From Rhodospirillaceae bacterium (GTDB taxonomy: Bacteria; Pseudomonadota; Alphaproteobacteria; Thalassobaculales; Thalassobaculaceae): 43,801 bases of DNA. A model generated the notes under the pieces. That model made no database searches, was not told where the DNA came from, and saw only the letters and a list, made by a program, of their open reading frames with translations. Of this stretch, positions 33,916-43,801 are shown in pieces. A program made the position numbers and the translations under genes. Numbering within the stretch: the stretch's first letter is position 1; each line of letters starts with the position of its first letter. The stretch spans positions 1 through 43,801 of the forward strand of contig PBMU01000081.1 of assembly GCA_002722775.1 (NCBI GenBank), in the 5' to 3' direction.

Positions 33916-34947
33916 ATGGTTCCTATAGATCCCGAATTCACCGTCATCGTTGTAACCCATAATTCGGGTTCTTATCTGGCGAGGTGTCTCGACGCCCTTG
34001 AAAACCAGACTTTCCGAGAATTCGAGATCCTCATCATTGACAATAATTCAACAGATGGAAGCTTGGATTTGCTGTCCACTGATTGCTCGTCTTGCCGTCT
34101 GATTCGTGCGATCGGCAATTTGGGGTTCGCGGCTGCAAACAATCTCGCTGCGCGGGAGGGGCGGGGGCGTTGGTTGGTCCTCTTGAATCCGGATGCCTTT
34201 GCTGAGCCTGACTGGTTATCTGAGATCATTGCCGCGATAAAACGATACCCTGGAGCTGTGATGTTCGGTTCCACCCAGATACGCGCATCCGAACCAGGCG
34301 TTCTAGACGGTGCGGGAGACCACTACCATCCACTTGGATTGGCCTGGCGAGGTGGTGAGGGCGAGGCTGTGGAATGCGTCGATCAAGATGCCGAGGTGTT
34401 CGGGCCTTGTGGTGCGGCGGCGGTCTATGAACGGACAGCCTTTTTGCGCCATGGTGGGTTTGATGAAAGGTTGTTCTGTTATTATGAGGATGTTGACCTG
34501 GCGTTGCGCATGCGTCTGGCCGGGGAGGTTTGTATCCAACTCGCGGGCGCCAAAGTACGCCACGTTGGATCCGGCAGTACGGGCGCAGGGTCCGACTTCA
34601 TTCGCTATCATATAAGCCGAAACCGGCTCTGGGTCTTCATACGAGGTATGCCGGGGCCACTGTTTTTTGTTCTTTTACCAGCCCTTGTTGCGGGGGTAAT
34701 AGCCCGATTGGCGGTCTCGGTTTTCACGGGTGATTTTGAGTTGCGCGTGCGCGCTCTGCGGGATGCGCTTTCTGTGATGCCACAAATCTGGTTGGAACGT
34801 CGGAACCTGCAAAACCATCGAGAAATCGCGGTAATGGCATTCGCACGGGCGTTGACCTGGTCGGTGGGAAAATTGATCTTGCGCGCGCGCGATCCCCGTC
34901 CGATTTCCCCAATCGCTCTGTCGAACCGTGATACATCCAATGTCTGA
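33916..34947 (+). CDS. GT2-family glycosyltransferase, WbbL-like
   Basis: A 343-residue GT-A enzyme of family 2. The N-terminal nucleotide-sugar domain has VIVVTHNSGSYLARCLDALE, IDNNSTDGS and the metal-binding NPD in LVLLNPDAFAEP. The acceptor-side acidic pair is in CYYEDVDLALRMR. A hydrophobic stretch at about 246-270 near the C-terminus may attach it to the inner membrane. The nearest familiar group is the rhamnosyltransferase-like WbbL type, which fits the rmlCBDA genes 3 kb downstream, but the sugar is inferred. Start ATG at 33916 with weak SD. Its end overlaps the next glycosyltransferase by eight bases. Confidence 0.88.
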   Translation: MVPIDPEFTVIVVTHNSGSYLARCLDALENQTFREFEILIIDNNSTDGSLDLLSTDCSSCRLIRAIGNLGFAAANNLAAREGRGRWLVLLNPDAFAEPDWLSEIIAAIKRYPGAVMFGSTQIRASEPGVLDGAGDHYHPLGLAWRGGEGEAVECVDQDAEVFGPCGAAAVYERTAFLRHGGFDERLFCYYEDVDLALRMRLAGEVCIQLAGAKVRHVGSGSTGAGSDFIRYHISRNRLWVFIRGMPGPLFFVLLPALVAGVIARLAVSVFTGDFELRVRALRDALSVMPQIWLERRNLQNHREIAVMAFARALTWSVGKLILRARDPRPISPIALSNRDTSNV

Positions 34948-35872
34948 AACCGCGCCGATGAATGTGATCGCCATAGTGGTCACTTATGGCCCTGACGACC
35001 GGCTTGATTGTCAACTTGACACTCTTGCTTGCCAAGTTTCGACTATATGGATTGTGGATAATGGCTCGGACGAAGAAACCATAGACCGCCTGCAGTCCCA
35101 TGAGCGTGCTCTTGGGCCTCGTTTAAACCTTATTTTAAACGAGGCCAATCAAGGATTAGCGGCAGCTCAAAACCAGGGGATCGCCGCTGCTCTAGGAGAT
35201 GGTGCAGACTGGTTGCTATTATTAGACCAGGACAGTATTCCCGCAAAGGATATGATTTCCCAGTTGCTCTGCGCTGCTGAGAACTACGACTGTCCGGAAA
35301 GAATAGGATTTCTTTCCCCGATACATGGTGACGATACAGGTGGAACCGGGTCGCCAGTATACGCACATGGTTATGGGATGGGGATTAAGCGGTATTGGCT
35401 CGCCGAAGGCGAGGTGGATGACGGACTGGCTTTCGCGATGGCGTCGGGGTGCCTGGTGCCTGCGGATCGCTTGCGGGAGATTGGAAATATGGCGGCAGAC
35501 TTCTGGATCGACTATATCGACTATGATTTTTCGTTTAGAATCCGTCGAGCTGGATATCGGATCCTGGGAGTGGGATCAGCACGGTTGCGCCACAGATTGG
35601 GTGAGACGCATTCTCGGAAGGTTCTTGGTCTATCAGTAGGTTACCGAACCCACCCTGCCTTCCGGCGTTACACCATTTATCGAAACCGAGTTAGGGTCAT
35701 GCGCGCCCATGGGATTCAGTTCCCTGGTTTTCTGGCTTTCGAGGCTCTTTCGATCACTAAAGACTTGGCCCGTCTCTTGCTGGTTGAAGACGATAAGTTG
35801 GAAAAGCTCCGCGCCATCATTATTGGTGTGTGGGACGGTCTTAACGGGCGAGGCGGGTTCAGGAAGATCTAA
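34940..35872 (+). CDS. GT2-family glycosyltransferase, rhamnosyltransferase-like
   Basis: A family-2 glycosyltransferase of about 310 residues. It opens with NVIAIVVTYGPDDRLDCQLD, then IWIVDNGSDEET, ANQGLAAAQNQGI and the DxD-type LLLLDQDSIP. The later IDYIDYDFSFRIRRAGY carries the second acidic site. The pattern is that of RfbF/RfbG-type rhamnosyltransferases. The ATG at 34940 overlaps the previous stop by eight bases; GTG at 34928 and ATG at 34958 are alternatives, none with a clear SD. Its last 14 bases overlap the 3' end of the convergent glycosyltransferase. Confidence 0.87.
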   Translation: MSETAPMNVIAIVVTYGPDDRLDCQLDTLACQVSTIWIVDNGSDEETIDRLQSHERALGPRLNLILNEANQGLAAAQNQGIAAALGDGADWLLLLDQDSIPAKDMISQLLCAAENYDCPERIGFLSPIHGDDTGGTGSPVYAHGYGMGIKRYWLAEGEVDDGLAFAMASGCLVPADRLREIGNMAADFWIDYIDYDFSFRIRRAGYRILGVGSARLRHRLGETHSRKVLGLSVGYRTHPAFRRYTIYRNRVRVMRAHGIQFPGFLAFEALSITKDLARLLLVEDDKLEKLRAIIIGVWDGLNGRGGFRKI

Positions 35873-36923
35873 TGGCGTGATCACGGGCTGGGGAACTTGC
35901 TGGCGCCCTGATCATAGTTTGGGTTTTGGGAGAAAAAACCCGGTCGAATATCCACCTCATCGTCATGGGGAAAAGTCTCAAAACGAAACGGGTGTAGATT
36001 GCGGCTGCAAAGATATTGAGCAACGGTTTTGGATATTGGGGCTGAAAGTGCTTGAAGAAGTATTTCACGAAGCTTTTTGATTTGTGCCATTCCACGAAGC
36101 CTGAATACACCCGACTAGTACCCTGCTGATGGACTACCGAAACGTGAGGCACGTACAAGATAAAGCCCGAACTTTTTTCGATTCGCATGCAAAAGTCGAC
36201 ATCTTCGACGTGAAGGAAATACTCTTCGTCCATGCCTCCAAGATTATCGAACGTGGTCTTCGGCATCAACATGAAGGCACCGGAGATGCATTGCACCTTC
36301 GTGACCTCCGTGAATGGCAAGGTTTCGTTCAGGTTAAGACGCTTAAAATGCGGGTGATTAGGCGCCAGTCGGTCAAGGCGAAACTGCTCCACCAGGCAGG
36401 TCCATGGTGTCATAAGATTGCGCCGGCCGCCGCGTTGTTCACTTCCATCCGGATTCTCAAGCCGAACCGTGATCATAGATGCACCAGGGTGTTCATCGAA
36501 CACGTTCAACGCGTTCTCGAGTGTGTTTTCGCCGATCAGAGTGTCTGGGTTCAGCAGAAGTAGATACTCGCCTCGAGCTCTACGCGCGCCGATATTGCAA
36601 CCTCGCGAGAAACCTACATTCCCGTGGCCAGTGATGATCTCGAGCTGCGGGTTCTCGTCCGCTAGAGCGTTTAGAGATTGGACCATCGTGCGCGAATTGC
36701 CGTTGTCGACCAGGATCAACTGTGTGACATTCGTTTGCTCAAGTACGGACCCTAAGCACTCGAGCAGGATTGGTCCGGTCTTGTAGGAAACCACCACGAC
36801 GCTGCAAGTCTTGGGCTCCCGCTGTTGCGCCGACAAGACGTGGGAGCGACCCAAAGTTCTGCCCGGATAGGGCACCACTCGACCGTCGTCGTATTCTTGT
36901 AATAGGTCTCTGCGCGCGTTCAT
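35859..36923 (-). CDS. GT2-family glycosyltransferase
   Basis: A third family-2 glycosyltransferase, on the opposite strand to the rest of the cluster. It has about 354 residues from the ATG at 36923 (MNARRDLLQEYDDGR), which follows CAGGGA; a GTG at 36989 would add 22 residues. The GT-A core has SVVVVSYKTGPILLECLGSV, LVDNGNSRT, HGNVGFSRGCNIGARRARGE, NPD in LLLLNPDTLIGENT and HVEDVDFCMRIEK. The region upstream of the core (about 35 residues) is of no known type. The donor sugar is unknown. The start faces rmlC across a 275-base AT-rich divergent region, and the 3' end overlaps the neighbour by 14 bases. Confidence 0.87.
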   Translation of the reverse strand: MNARRDLLQEYDDGRVVPYPGRTLGRSHVLSAQQREPKTCSVVVVSYKTGPILLECLGSVLEQTNVTQLILVDNGNSRTMVQSLNALADENPQLEIITGHGNVGFSRGCNIGARRARGEYLLLLNPDTLIGENTLENALNVFDEHPGASMITVRLENPDGSEQRGGRRNLMTPWTCLVEQFRLDRLAPNHPHFKRLNLNETLPFTEVTKVQCISGAFMLMPKTTFDNLGGMDEEYFLHVEDVDFCMRIEKSSGFILYVPHVSVVHQQGTSRVYSGFVEWHKSKSFVKYFFKHFQPQYPKPLLNIFAAAIYTRFVLRLFPMTMRWIFDRVFSPKTQTMIRAPASSPARDHAIRSS

Positions 36924-37198
36924 TAGTCCCTGGCCTGTCCAAAGCCGCACCACATCACGTCTCGCTTCGGCTGAGTTCCAAGGTGACACCGTTAGCCACC
37001 ATCAATTATGACGTGCCCGCAAGTCGCTTATTAAATCCTCTATCGATAAACCATATCATAACCAATTGAATTGTCGAACCTAAACCCATCCCAACTGGAG
37101 GTGAATTTCGACTGTGTTGACTGGAGAGTTCGGTTGCGGGCTCAAGGCCAAAGTGTTAAGAGCCGACATGGAGAAGCGACAATTGGAATGAGTGACTA

Positions 37199-37762
37199 GT
37201 GAACGTTGAAGAGACCGAAATTCCTGAGGTCAAACTTATTTCGCCATCGAAGTTTGGGGACCATCGCGGGTTCTTTTCGGAAACCTACAACAAAGTGGCA
37301 TTTGAAAATCTAGGATTGCAACTTGATTTTTGCCAAGACAACCATTCATTCTCGGCACAGTTAGGCACGTTGCGCGGGTTGCATTTTCAGATCCCACCGT
37401 TCGGTCAAGATAAGCTAGTCAGGGTTTCGCGTGGAGCGATTTTCGACGTAGCTGTCGACATTCGGCAGGGGGCCCCGACGTTCGGTAAATGGGTTGGAAG
37501 GATTATAAGTGCCCAAGCCTGGAACCAGATACTTGTGCCAACCGGCTTCGCACACGGGTTTTGCACCGTCGAACCTGACACCGAAGTACAGTACAAGGTG
37601 ACGGCACCCTATGCGCCGGATCTAGAGCGGGGCATTTTCTGGAACGACCCCGAACTTGGCATCGACTGGCCCTTGGGTGACATTCGCCCGGTCTTGTCGG
37701 CGAAGGACGAGGGCTATCCTGACCTCGCAAATTCCCCGGCCTATTTTACTTACGAAGCTTGA
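37199..37762 (+). CDS. rfbC: dTDP-4-dehydrorhamnose 3,5-epimerase
   Basis: Third step of dTDP-L-rhamnose synthesis (RmlC). It has 187 residues in a cupin fold. The catalytic histidine is H62 in LRGLHFQ, K72 lies in QDKLVRV, and family motifs [16 protein letters not shown] and [11 protein letters not shown] follow. The start is GTG at 37199 with only a weak GGAATGA upstream. First of a four-gene run rfbC-rfbB-rfbD-rfbA; its stop TGA overlaps the TTG of rfbB. Confidence 0.96.
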   Translation: MNVEETEIPEVKLISPSKFGDHRGFFSETYNKVAFENLGLQLDFCQDNHSFSAQLGTLRGLHFQIPPFGQDKLVRVSRGAIFDVAVDIRQGAPTFGKWVGRIISAQAWNQILVPTGFAHGFCTVEPDTEVQYKVTAPYAPDLERGIFWNDPELGIDWPLGDIRPVLSAKDEGYPDLANSPAYFTYEA

Positions 37763-38850
37763 TCGAGGCGGACTTGGTCCTACCCAAAAAGATATTGGTC
37801 ACTGGAGGCGCCGGGTTCATTGGATCGGCTGTAATCCGGTTATTAGTGGGGGAGCTTGGCCGTGCCGTGGTCAATCTTGACAAACTGACCTACGCTGCAA
37901 ACCTGTCGTCGCTTGCTCCGGTTGCGAGCTCAAACTTGTATGCGCTCGAAAAGGTCGATGTGTGCGATCGTGACGCCGTGGCGGACATACTTCGACGTCA
38001 CCGTCCGGATGCCATTATGCATTTAGCGGCGGAAAGTCATGTCGACCGTTCGATTGATGGTCCGGACGACTTCATCCAGACCAATGTAATTGGAACCTAT
38101 AACTTACTCGAGGCGGTCCGGACATATTGGGGTGGGTTGTCCGGACCCGATCGCGATGACTTTCGTTTTCACCACATTTCGACTGATGAGGTGTTTGGTT
38201 CGCTTGACGCCAAGGGTGCTTTCACTGAGGAGACTAGATATGATCCTTGCTCGCCTTATTCGGCCACCAAGGCGGCTTCCGATCATATGGTGCGTGCTTG
38301 GTCTAAGACATTCGGTCTGCCCGTTGTTCTGAGCAATTGTTCGAACAACTACGGACCCTATCATTTTCCCGAGAAACTAATCCCCTTGATGATTATCAAG
38401 GGCCTTCACGAGGAAGCCTTGCCTGTCTATGGACGTGGCGATAACGTTCGGGACTGGCTATACGTTGACGATCACGCGCGTGCCCTCTGGACTGTCCTGA
38501 CCCGCGGTCGGGTTGGGGATAGCTACAATATCGGTGGCGACAACGAGCTCACGAATCTCGAAGTGGTAAAACGAATTTGTTCGCTTCTCGACGAATTTGC
38601 GCCGATCAAAGGCGCTGGCTTGCATGAGGAATTGCTTACCTTCGTTGAAGACCGACCCGGTCACGACTTCCGATACGCTATCGACGCAAGCAAGATTCAT
38701 AACGAACTTGGCTGGTTTCCTAGAGAGAACTTCGAGAGCGGATTGCGCAAGACCGTCCAATGGTATCTAGAAAACCGTGATTGGTGGCAGCCGATCCTGA
38801 AAGGGGCCTACTCTGGCGAGCGTCTGGGCACCGCCCCCGTGACGGGATAG
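37759..38850 (+). CDS. rfbB: dTDP-glucose 4,6-dehydratase
   Basis: Second step of dTDP-L-rhamnose synthesis (RmlB), NAD-dependent, 363 residues. NAD-binding [10 protein letters not shown] near residues 14-23, [12 protein letters not shown], the catalytic T142-D143-E144 in HISTDEVFG, and Y167/K171 in [10 protein letters not shown]. No ATG or GTG fits the N-terminus. The start is TTG at 37759 (TTGA overlap with rfbC) or TTG at 37774 after GAGG; the two differ by five residues. It ends five bases before rfbD. Confidence 0.96.
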   Translation: MIEADLVLPKKILVTGGAGFIGSAVIRLLVGELGRAVVNLDKLTYAANLSSLAPVASSNLYALEKVDVCDRDAVADILRRHRPDAIMHLAAESHVDRSIDGPDDFIQTNVIGTYNLLEAVRTYWGGLSGPDRDDFRFHHISTDEVFGSLDAKGAFTEETRYDPCSPYSATKAASDHMVRAWSKTFGLPVVLSNCSNNYGPYHFPEKLIPLMIIKGLHEEALPVYGRGDNVRDWLYVDDHARALWTVLTRGRVGDSYNIGGDNELTNLEVVKRICSLLDEFAPIKGAGLHEELLTFVEDRPGHDFRYAIDASKIHNELGWFPRENFESGLRKTVQWYLENRDWWQPILKGAYSGERLGTAPVTG

Positions 38851-38855
38851 CACTA

Positions 38856-39760
38856 ATGCATATTCTTGCGACCGGATGCGCGGGCCAGGTGGGTACTGAA
38901 CTACGGCGAAGATCAGAACGAAAGCGGATTTCTCTCAATGCGAGATTGCGGGAGGAACTGAATGTAGCCGACGCCAATGCGGTGAGCGACGCGCTCGACA
39001 AATTTGCGCCCGACGTCTTAATCAATGCGGCGGCTTATACAGCTGTCGACAAGGCGGAGACCGAGCGAGAGGAAGCTTTCGCTGTCAATCGGGACGCGCC
39101 GGGCATTCTCGCGGAAGCTTGCGCCGAGCGGGACATCCCGCTCATTCATATATCCACGGACTATGTCTTTGATGGCACCAAGACCGGCTCTTATCTTGAG
39201 GCAGATCAGGTGCATCCGTTGGGCGTGTATGGTGCCTCTAAAGAGGCGGGTGAGCAGCGAATTCGCTACGCCCTCGATCGTCATGTCATCGTGCGTACCT
39301 CGTGGGTCTATGCAGCGCATGGCGTCAACTTCATGCGGACCATGCTGCGGGTTGGCGCGGAACAAGATGAATTGCGGGTCGTTGCAGACCAATCGGGCAC
39401 GCCAACGGCAGCGGTCGATATCGCCGAGACTCTGCTCGCCATAGCTGGCAGGATCGGGCGGGGTGTCGATGTCCCCTGGGGTACGTTTCATTTTACAGCG
39501 CGTGGCTGGACCACTTGGCATGGGTTCGCCGAAGCGATTTTTGAAATAGCCGAACCAGTCCTTGGCCGTAAACCAAACGTGAAGGCGATCCCCACGAGTG
39601 AGTACCCCACGCCCGTCGCGCGTCCAACTAACTCAGTTTTGGACTGTTCCAAGATCGATCAGGCGTTTGGTCCCGAACGGCGCCATTGGCGCGAAGCCCT
39701 GGCCGAGGTCCTCGATGAACTGTTACAAGATAAGGTGCACGGAGTTAAAGGGGAATCGGA

Positions 39761-39764
<4 letters not shown>
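38856..39764 (+). CDS. rfbD: dTDP-4-dehydrorhamnose reductase
   Basis: Final step of dTDP-L-rhamnose synthesis (RmlD), 302 residues. N-terminal [16 protein letters not shown] (a Cys where a Gly is usual in the TGxxGQxG loop), [24 protein letters not shown], and Y125/K129 in [10 protein letters not shown]. Start ATG at 38856, five bases after rfbB; the longer frame at 38781 lies in rfbB. Its stop overlaps the TTG start of rfbA by four bases. Confidence 0.95.
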
Positions 39765-40624
<860 letters not shown>

Positions 40625-40631
40625 GTCGGGA

Positions 40632-41810
40632 GTGCCCCTTTTGCTTCGGATGCTGGCAGTCTATGTCATCGCGGTCTTCTTGGTCGTCGCGGGTGGGGGC
40701 TGGCTGGTCTTCGATTTGGATCTCCTCCCTATAGGCGTGCATGCGCCTAACCCTGTTGTTGGGGCCCGCGCTACGCGGCGGCCCGTTACCCGGGTGGCGC
40801 AATCGGTTGCCAAGGGGCCGGAGGATAATTTAATAGCAATCCCTGCCTACGACATTGGCGAGCGCACCTTCCAGCCCTCGCCTTTGCCACTCTCGCTTCC
40901 GGTCGCCTGCGATCCGGGTGTCGACTGCTGGATCTTCAACTATGTGGACGTAGATCCGGGCACGGCGCGCGCTGATTTCGCCTGTGGACAAATGAGCTAC
41001 GATACACATAAAGGCACGGATATCGCGCTCGCGCACGAGGGGCGACTGGCCGACGAAGTCGCGGTGCTGGCTGCTGCTACCGGCCTGGTTATAGGTGTGC
41101 GTGACGGGATGGTGGACGCCAATATCCGCCTGGCGGGCCGAGCCTCAGTCAAGGATAGAGAATGTGGCAATGGAGTACGGCTGGATCACGGCGGTGGTTG
41201 GTACACGCAGTACTGCCATCTTAAGCACAATAGCGTGAATGTGAAGACCGGAGACCGAGTGCGAAACGGCGACCGCATCGGTTCGGTTGGATTGTCAGGC
41301 CTGACCGAGTTTCCCCACCTTCATTTGGGCGTCGAGAAAGACGGAAAGGTGGTCGATCCCTTTGTCGGTATATCCGGCGGAGAGCGTTGCCAAATTGGTA
41401 AGGCCCCTCTATGGCGCCCGGAGGTCCTTGAACGTCTGCGATATCTTTCTGCGGTGCCTTACAACATCGGATTCACCGATCGGATCCCCGACATAATGGA
41501 TATCCGCTCGGGCAAAGCGGACAATACTGTATTGTCGTCGAAGTCCTCGGCCTTAGTCTTCTGGGTTGAGGTCGCGGGATTAAGGCCGAAGGATTACCTA
41601 TCTGTTCGTTTGTTTGGCCCAGACGGCGTATTACTCGCTCGTAAGGAAGAGACAATTGAAAGGTATCAGATCCGAGTCTGGCGGGCTATTGGCAAAAAGT
41701 CCAAAACTGGATGGCCACCGGGAACTTATCGCGGTGAGGTCGCCATTATCCGCGAAACAGCCACAGGGCCGATGGAGGCTAGGCGAAGCGCGCGTGTGGA
41801 TGTGTTTTAG
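40632..41810 (+). CDS. M23-family metallopeptidase, membrane-anchored
   Basis: A 392-residue zinc endopeptidase of the lysostaphin/LytM type, which cuts peptidoglycan cross-bridges. An N-terminal membrane helix (about 7-28) points to the periplasm. Zinc and catalytic residues are intact: H126 and D130 in THKGTDIAL, H196 in QYCHLKH, and H229/H231 in FPHLHLGVE. About 160 C-terminal residues form an extra domain of unknown type. The GTG at 40632 is seven bases after rfbA; an ATG at 40650 is an alternative. Its place directly behind rfbA suggests it is transcribed with the rhamnose genes. Confidence 0.88.
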   Translation: MPLLLRMLAVYVIAVFLVVAGGGWLVFDLDLLPIGVHAPNPVVGARATRRPVTRVAQSVAKGPEDNLIAIPAYDIGERTFQPSPLPLSLPVACDPGVDCWIFNYVDVDPGTARADFACGQMSYDTHKGTDIALAHEGRLADEVAVLAAATGLVIGVRDGMVDANIRLAGRASVKDRECGNGVRLDHGGGWYTQYCHLKHNSVNVKTGDRVRNGDRIGSVGLSGLTEFPHLHLGVEKDGKVVDPFVGISGGERCQIGKAPLWRPEVLERLRYLSAVPYNIGFTDRIPDIMDIRSGKADNTVLSSKSSALVFWVEVAGLRPKDYLSVRLFGPDGVLLARKEETIERYQIRVWRAIGKKSKTGWPPGTYRGEVAIIRETATGPMEARRSARVDVF

Positions 41811-41836
41811 AGGCGACCGATTTTTAGGAGGTCGAC

Positions 41837-42916
41837 GTGAGATTCATTAATTTCGAGTATCCCAAAAATCAAAATCAGGACCGACCATTCCAGATTTTCG
41901 CGGCGCTATTGCATCGCACGATGGGTGACTTTACGGAACAGTTGCTTTTCGCAGCTTCGCTCAAGGAAATGTTTCCATCTGCTCGTCTCGATGTCTACTA
42001 CAAGCCCGATCGGCCCTACAAACCCGAGATCGTAAGCTTTTCTCCACAGGTCGATAGTTCTTGGCCCACCAACAATCGGTTTCCGATCGACTTATTCGAT
42101 ACCGCGGGCATGCGCCCTGTGACTGGTCCGGAGATTTGGCATGGTTCCGGATGTGACAGCCCCAATCTGATTCTAACTCCGTCGATGTCAACTCGAGAAC
42201 TTCTTGGGACCTTTTCCCGCCTCGCCCGTTTTCGCCTGCCGGAGAGAGAGAAATGGGAAAGCGCGTTGCGGCAGGCCACGAATGACGGCAGTTATTGCGT
42301 GCTGCATTATCGTGAGGGCGGGTACCAGTATAGCTACAAAGGAGACTATCGGAATATCGGAACCGACCAGATCGAGCCGATCATCGACTTCGTTTTGAAT
42401 CAGAAGGTGAATGTCGTCCGGATAGGTCATCCAGAAATGACACCCCTGCTCCCTCGTCACGGGTTCGTCGATCTGAGCGGAGAGCCGTTTATGCTTCAGG
42501 CCTGCGCTATTAGTCGGGCGCGATTTTTCCTTGAACTCTCTCCGTCCGGGCCATCTGCTCTTGCGAACGCGTTCGGTATTCCGATGCTCCGAGCAAATGC
42601 GATTATTCTCTCCGGGCCCGCTACCGTGGACAGTATCGTGCTTCGCCGTCCGGTTCTGGATCCGACTGGAAAGGAAGTGAACGGCCAGTCCATAGCAAAA
42701 GAATTCCCGAAGGAATTGCACGTTGGGAAAGAGAACGGTTACGCATTGGGTTTTAATAGTATCGAACAGATCGAGGCTTGTGCAGCAGAGATGATCCGAT
42801 CAACATCGAACGTGATCGGATGGCGGGAATTGTGTGAAGATACATGTCAAATCGGAGCCGCTACCACGATTGAATGGCCAATGTCACCAATTGCCCGCCA
42901 CCGGCTGGCGGTTTGA
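41837..42916 (+). CDS. TIGR04372-like glycosyltransferase of surface glycan synthesis
   Basis: A 359-residue protein that I place near the TIGR04372 glycosyltransferase group from motifs recalled, not searched: CVLHYREGGYQY, then VVRIGHPEMTPLLP, followed by RARFFLELSPSGPSALANAF with a nearby FGIPML. These resemble a GT-B C-terminal domain. The N-terminal half (RTMGDFTEQLLFAASLKEMF) has the look of a heptosyltransferase-type domain. The start is GTG at 41837 with a strong TTAGGAGGT seven or so bases upstream. It is last in the plus-strand glycan run. Donor and acceptor are unknown. Confidence 0.65.
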   Translation: MRFINFEYPKNQNQDRPFQIFAALLHRTMGDFTEQLLFAASLKEMFPSARLDVYYKPDRPYKPEIVSFSPQVDSSWPTNNRFPIDLFDTAGMRPVTGPEIWHGSGCDSPNLILTPSMSTRELLGTFSRLARFRLPEREKWESALRQATNDGSYCVLHYREGGYQYSYKGDYRNIGTDQIEPIIDFVLNQKVNVVRIGHPEMTPLLPRHGFVDLSGEPFMLQACAISRARFFLELSPSGPSALANAFGIPMLRANAIILSGPATVDSIVLRRPVLDPTGKEVNGQSIAKEFPKELHVGKENGYALGFNSIEQIEACAAEMIRSTSNVIGWRELCEDTCQIGAATTIEWPMSPIARHRLAV

Positions 42917-43085
42917 AATCCATTCCTCGTTTCTTGAAAACGGTGAGGCATTGTCCTAAAAGCGCCTGGTCACCGACCACGGATAATCGCTAGCCCCGTA
43001 ACAAAAAACCATAGTGTGTGAAGAAGAATACCAGTCGTGGAGGTTCCCTCCGGCCTGTGGACCAGGTCGTCCGATAAGGTCGGAG

Positions 43086-43801
43086 TTAATCAGCTTTCGC
43101 CTGTTTGCCAGTGCCAGGGACGAAATCTTCTTTCCGCACTTCGTCGCTCACTACCCATGGATCACCCTTTGTGTCGAGATAGAGCTTTTGCTGTTCTTTG
43201 AGCGTAAAGGGGCGCGAGCCGAGGCGTCCAAAGACCGCCATCTGCCCGCCGGTCTCGTCCACGCCTCGGTCGCGGGCGAGACCCTTGGAAAGCGAAAGGG
43301 CTGGCCATTTGGTCTTCTTCCAACCGATCAGTTCCGGCTTAGGCTCCGGACTGTAACCGTAATAGCGCGGTTGGCTATCGGGCGAAGTCAATTGGATGAC
43401 TTTCAAGCCAGCTTGGCCGTCGGCCACATAGGCAATCAGGGAGGCGTTCGTCGTTCCAAGGATCACATCATGAGCGTCCTTAATCCGGCCGTCCGCGTCG
43501 TACTTCATATATAGTTCAGGCTTCTCCGGGTTTTTGATATTGACAATCGCAACCCCCTCACTGCCTGCTGCCACGTAGGCGTATGTGCGCGCGAGATAGA
43601 TCCGTCGACCATCTTTCAGTGAGATAGCCGCGTCGTCGATGGGATGGATCTCAGCCGGATTGGTGGCGTCGAATACCTTGAGGCCGTCCGCGTCAGTGGC
43701 GAACAGGTAGCGGAATTGCAGAGCGGTCGCACGGGGATCGTTCATTTCCACGACCTTGGCCAATTTTGGCTTCAGTGGATCGTTCATGTCGAGGACGACC
43801 A
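43086..43801 (-). CDS. LVIVD-repeat beta-propeller protein, 5' end outside window
   Basis: The C-terminal part of a larger protein. The frame stays open to the window edge and reads VVLDMNDPLKPKL before the Met at 43787, so that Met is internal. Repeats with the LVIVD pattern are visible: YLFATDADGLKVFDATNP, YVAAGSEGVAIVNIKNPEKP and AYVADGQAGLKVIQL. These make a beta-propeller, usually exported and of unknown binding role. The tail PALSLSKGLARDRGVDETGG is, as I recall, conserved in this family. The 169 bases before 43086 show no gene. Confidence 0.85.
   Translation of the reverse strand, partial: VVLDMNDPLKPKLAKVVEMNDPRATALQFRYLFATDADGLKVFDATNPAEIHPIDDAAISLKDGRRIYLARTYAYVAAGSEGVAIVNIKNPEKPELYMKYDADGRIKDAHDVILGTTNASLIAYVADGQAGLKVIQLTSPDSQPRYYGYSPEPKPELIGWKKTKWPALSLSKGLARDRGVDETGGQMAVFGRLGSRPFTLKEQQKLYLDTKGDPWVVSDEVRKEDFVPGTGKQAKAD

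Noticed and set aside
43039-43051. GGAGG/CCTCC hairpin as terminator between the last two genes
   Set aside because: Five-bp stem, three-base loop and no T-tract on either strand; too weak to list.
43250-43330. ALSLSKG segment as a trace of the dispersed LSLSKG/FDKLR-type DNA repeat
   Set aside because: The segment fits a stretch I recall as conserved in LVIVD proteins, and the underlying bases do not form the usual palindromic repeat.

Overview
The window looks like ordinary chromosome from an alphaproteobacterium, probably of the Rhodospirillales type; this rests on protein families and gene order, not on a marker gene. Pointers are the Rieske/cytochrome b/cytochrome c1 order with a stand-alone cytochrome c1, the petP-petR-sensor kinase set beside ilvE, the ubiK-ybjN-proC cluster and the hldD-lgt-midA-pgeF order. 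Genes are tightly packed on both strands, GC is moderate, and GTG and TTG starts are frequent. No transposon, integrase, prophage, CRISPR array or rRNA was seen.

Layout. 1-1700: an O-acetylhomoserine sulfhydrylase cut by the window edge, converging on trmL. 1876-5401: petABC for the bc1 complex, a clear terminator, then mtnP, followed by a 578-base gap with no convincing gene. 5980-7116: a TPR protein converging on a dienelactone hydrolase. 7220-16296, all minus strand: hldD, lgt, midA, pgeF, a decayed M24 peptidase, a lipoprotein-like gene, prs, rplY/ctc, pth, ychF, mostly with overlaps or tiny gaps. 16450-20588, plus strand: ubiK, a YbjN protein, proC, a TetR-fold protein, csaA and a TIM-barrel sugar-isomerase-like protein. 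20594-24241: sensor kinase, petR and petP on the minus strand, divergent from ilvE around a perfect 12-base palindrome. 24324-28234, minus: apaG, folE, trkH, argE. 28428-30023, minus: a large RTX nonapeptide-repeat protein. 30263-30336: tRNA-Gly(CCC), then an AT-rich stretch. 30871-33594: a DJ-1/PfpI-like protein lacking the catalytic Cys, a DUF1289 protein, and speD-speE. 33916-42916: a surface-glycan cluster with three GT2 glycosyltransferases, rmlCBDA for dTDP-L-rhamnose, an M23 peptidase and a TIGR04372-like glycosyltransferase. The end holds part of an LVIVD-repeat beta-propeller gene.

How the genes fit together. petABC supplies the bc1 complex. The PetP/PetR pair, known from Rhodobacter capsulatus to be needed for bc1 synthesis, lies about 18 kb away. 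mtnP recycles the methylthioadenosine produced by speD/speE. hldD, the rml genes and the glycosyltransferases point to a heptose- and rhamnose-containing envelope polysaccharide. I did not find a clearly new multi-gene system. The observations most worth a second look are the M24 pseudogene (two internal deletions, an in-frame amber codon and a frame change), the active-site-less DJ-1 protein, the palindrome between petP and ilvE, and the peptidase embedded in the glycan cluster.
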